NCBI GenBank assembly: GCA_017940255.1
Contig: JAGAZB010000056.1
Location: 62,001 to 126,000, forward strand
DNA length: 64,000 bases
Direction: 5' to 3'
DNA from: Treponema sp.
GTDB lineage: Bacteria > Spirochaetota > Spirochaetia > Treponematales > Treponemataceae
Positions 62,068-64,000 of the stretch are shown here, piece by piece. The notes under the pieces are model-generated. The model had not been told where the DNA came from, ran no database searches, and was given only the letters and a program-made list of their open reading frames with translations. Positions within the stretch are counted from its first letter, which is position 1. Each line of letters begins with the position of its first letter. Both the position numbers and the translations under genes were made by a program.

Positions 62068-62919
62068 ATGTCTAAATTAAAATTTAAGCTTGCTGCATTT
62101 GCAGATGAAGCGGCCAGTTCTATCGACGAACAGATAAAGGCAATGAAAGAAAATGAAATTTCTATGCTGGAAATTCGCGGTGTAGATGGACAAAATATTG
62201 CAGATATTTCAGCCCAAAAGGCAAAGGAAACTCGCAAAAAGCTGGAGGATGCAGGGCTGGCAGTTTGGTCTCTGAGCTCTCCTTTTGGAAAAATTGGCAT
62301 AAATGATGATTTTTCTGCTCACCTGGACAAATTTAAGAAAAATCTTGAAACAGCTCAAATACTGGGCGCAAAGCACATCAGACTTTTTAGTTTTTATGGT
62401 GCAAATGGAGAAGCAGAAAAATATAAGGCAAAAGTCTTTAGTCAGCTTCAGGCCTTTGTAGATGCCGCTAAAGGAAGTGGGATTGTTCTATGCCACGAAA
62501 ATGAAAAAGGAATTTATGGCGATGTTGCAAGTCGTTGTTTAGAGATTCACCAGGCTGTACCAGAATTAAAGGCTATTTTTGATCCGGCAAACTTTATTCA
62601 AAGCGGACAGGACACACTTGAGGCCTGGAAAATGCTTAGCCCATACGTTGAGTATCTGCATATAAAAGATGCCCTTTCTGACGGAAGCGTAGTACCAGCA
62701 GGAAAAGGCCAGGGTAATTTACCTTATATTCTGAGCAATTATAAAGGGGAAGTTTTAACAATTGAACCTCATTTAGCAGTTTTTGAAGGTTTTGACAAAC
62801 TGGAAGACAAACAAAAATCACAAATGAACAAATACACTTATCCATCTTCAAGAGCCGCATTTGATGCAGCAGTAGAAGCTTTAAAAGAATTAAAGGAGGT
62901 AAATTATGAAGCAAATTAG
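62068..62919 (+). CDS. Sugar phosphate isomerase/epimerase (xylose isomerase-like TIM barrel)
   Basis: The 283-residue protein has the AP endonuclease 2/xylose-isomerase-like barrel. Metal-binding Glu and Asp candidates are in MLEIRGVDGQN, LCHENEKGIYGD, AIFDPANFIQSG, EYLHIKDAL and LTIEPHL. Such enzymes interconvert sugars or sugar-like compounds (for example IolE/IolI types); the substrate is unknown. GGAGGAAAG precedes the ATG. It overlaps the following oxidoreductase gene by 14 nt, and the pairing of these two families is common in inositol and uncommon-sugar pathways. Confidence 0.87.
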   Translation: MSKLKFKLAAFADEAASSIDEQIKAMKENEISMLEIRGVDGQNIADISAQKAKETRKKLEDAGLAVWSLSSPFGKIGINDDFSAHLDKFKKNLETAQILGAKHIRLFSFYGANGEAEKYKAKVFSQLQAFVDAAKGSGIVLCHENEKGIYGDVASRCLEIHQAVPELKAIFDPANFIQSGQDTLEAWKMLSPYVEYLHIKDALSDGSVVPAGKGQGNLPYILSNYKGEVLTIEPHLAVFEGFDKLEDKQKSQMNKYTYPSSRAAFDAAVEALKELKEVNYEAN

Positions 62920-64000
62920 ACTTGGAATTATTGGTATGGGAAACATGGGCGGCGGACATTTTAGAAATGTTCAGGCAGGAAAATGCCCTTCTGTAAAGGT
63001 AACAGCAGTTTGTGATATAAATCCAGACCGGTTAAAAAACCTGGGAGACATTGCAACCTTTACAGATGCAGATAAAATGCTGGAAAGCGGTCTTATAGAT
63101 GCAGCTTTAATTGCTGTTCCACATTACCTTCACCCAGAAATGGCTATAAAATGCTTTAAGCACAAAATCCATGTGCTTACAGAAAAGCCTGCCGGTGTTT
63201 ATGCAAGTCAGGTTCGCAAAATGAATCAGGTAGCCGAAGAAGCAGGTGTAAAGTTTGGAATAATGTTTAACCAGAGAACAAATCCTCTTTATGCAAAAGC
63301 ACGCGAAATTGTTCAAAGCGGCCAGCTGGGAAAAAGAAAACGCCTTGTCTGGATTATAACAAACTGGTATAGAACTCAAGCTTACTATGATTCTGGTTCC
63401 TGGAGAGCCACTTGGGCAGGAGAAGGCGGTGGTGTTTTGCTGAACCAGGCTCCTCATAATCTGGACTTATGGCAGTGGATTTTTGGAATGCCAAAACGCG
63501 TACGGGCCTTTTGTGCTTTTGGAAAATATCACAATATAGATGTAGAAGATGACGTAACCATTTACGGCGAATATGAAGATGGCGCAAGTGCAACCTTTAT
63601 TACAACTACAGGAGAAGCTCCAGGAACAAACAGACTTGAAATATCTGGCGACAGGGGTAAAATTGTAATTGAAGACGGAAAACTAAAATGGTGGAAGCTG
63701 AAAGAAGCCGAACGAGACTTTTGTTTTACAGCAAAGGAAGGTTTTATAACTCCGGAAAATGAGTATCAAGAATTTTCAGAAGAAGCACCAGAAGGTCACC
63801 CTCAGGTTTTAGAGGCCTTTGCACAAGCTATTTTGACAGGTTCAGAAATGATTGCCCAAGGTCAGGAAGGCTTAAACTCACTTTCTATATCTAATGCGGC
63901 ATATATTTCTTCCTGGACTGATGATTGGGCGGACATTCCAACAAACGAAGCCCTTTTTGAAGAAAAACTTGCGGAACTTTGCAGGAAGGAAAAAGAAAAC
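62906..64000 (+). CDS. Gfo/Idh/MocA-family oxidoreductase (3' end outside the window)
   Basis: The frame is open for 365 codons to the window edge. The product begins MKQIRLGIIGMGNMGGGHF, a Rossmann NAD(P)-binding motif, followed by VCDINPDRL, LIAVPHYLHPEMA, the signature LTEKPAGVYASQVRKM with the catalytic Lys, and GGGVLLNQAPHNLDLWQW in the substrate domain. The family oxidises sugar or inositol hydroxyls. AAAGGAGGT precedes the ATG, inside the end of the isomerase-like gene. It is probably close to complete, as family members have 330-400 residues. Confidence 0.92.
   Translation, partial: MKQIRLGIIGMGNMGGGHFRNVQAGKCPSVKVTAVCDINPDRLKNLGDIATFTDADKMLESGLIDAALIAVPHYLHPEMAIKCFKHKIHVLTEKPAGVYASQVRKMNQVAEEAGVKFGIMFNQRTNPLYAKAREIVQSGQLGKRKRLVWIITNWYRTQAYYDSGSWRATWAGEGGGVLLNQAPHNLDLWQWIFGMPKRVRAFCAFGKYHNIDVEDDVTIYGEYEDGASATFITTTGEAPGTNRLEISGDRGKIVIEDGKLKWWKLKEAERDFCFTAKEGFITPENEYQEFSEEAPEGHPQVLEAFAQAILTGSEMIAQGQEGLNSLSISNAAYISSWTDDWADIPTNEALFEEKLAELCRKEKEN

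Noticed and set aside
1-64000. CRISPR arrays, tRNA, rRNA or complete insertion sequences
   Set aside because: No regularly spaced repeats, tRNA-like cloverleaf, rRNA sequence or transposase gene was recognised on reading both strands.

Overview
The window looks like chromosomal DNA of a host-associated Treponema (Spirochaetes). This rests on gene content: secreted lipoproteins with loose lipoboxes, a bactofilin/M23/YaaR/PSP1 cluster, a chemotaxis-receptor remnant, an NSS transporter and plant-glycan enzymes (GH9, CE2). The genus is my inference; no rRNA or tRNA gene was seen.

Layout: 0-5.9 kb holds the end of recC and complete recB and recD. A visibly AT-richer block (about 5.9-10.9 kb) follows, with a FokI-type restriction-modification pair (double-domain adenine methyltransferase plus type IIS endonuclease) and a linked membrane protein. 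10.9-20.0 kb holds an acyl-ACP thioesterase, a cytoplasmic GH9 glycosidase, envelope proteins, an NSS transporter, a MerR regulator and Der. 20.1-21.1 kb is an Xre/PIN toxin-antitoxin module with a symmetric operator candidate. 21-27 kb holds a secreted HExxH metalloprotease-propeller-barrel protein, an SPFH protein and PtsI. 27-31 kb is membrane proteins, an Rsm22-like methyltransferase and a CrtI-like oxidoreductase. 31-35 kb starts exopolysaccharide export (SLBB, Wzz, WecA-like). 35-43 kb holds a UDG-fold protein, rubrerythrin, LysM and lytic transglycosylase proteins, Nfu, SlyD and AroK.

43-53 kb is the most interesting metabolic region. An aromatic amino acid lyase, two ketosynthases, a ketoreductase and a hotdog dehydratase resemble ApeR, ApeO, ApeQ and ApeP, the elongation enzymes of aryl polyene pigments. 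A c-di-GMP phosphodiesterase-like HD-GYP protein and a DUF1846 protein are interspersed. 53-64 kb holds a CE2 esterase abutting a chemotaxis-receptor remnant, N-acetylglutamate synthase, a 209-nt inverted-repeat-bounded element, DusB, TatD, the M23-bactofilin-YaaR-PSP1 operon, and an AraC regulator beside two sugar-metabolism genes.

Two window-wide patterns stand out. First, many promoter-proximal genes have a -10 box 6-11 nt before the ATG and no Shine-Dalgarno, which suggests leaderless mRNAs, while operon-internal genes have good Shine-Dalgarno sites. Second, several short palindromes share a fixed core but have different, self-complementary arms (cores TTGAGCTTGTCGAA, CTTGA and GAA). No CRISPR array, complete insertion sequence, tRNA or rRNA was seen.
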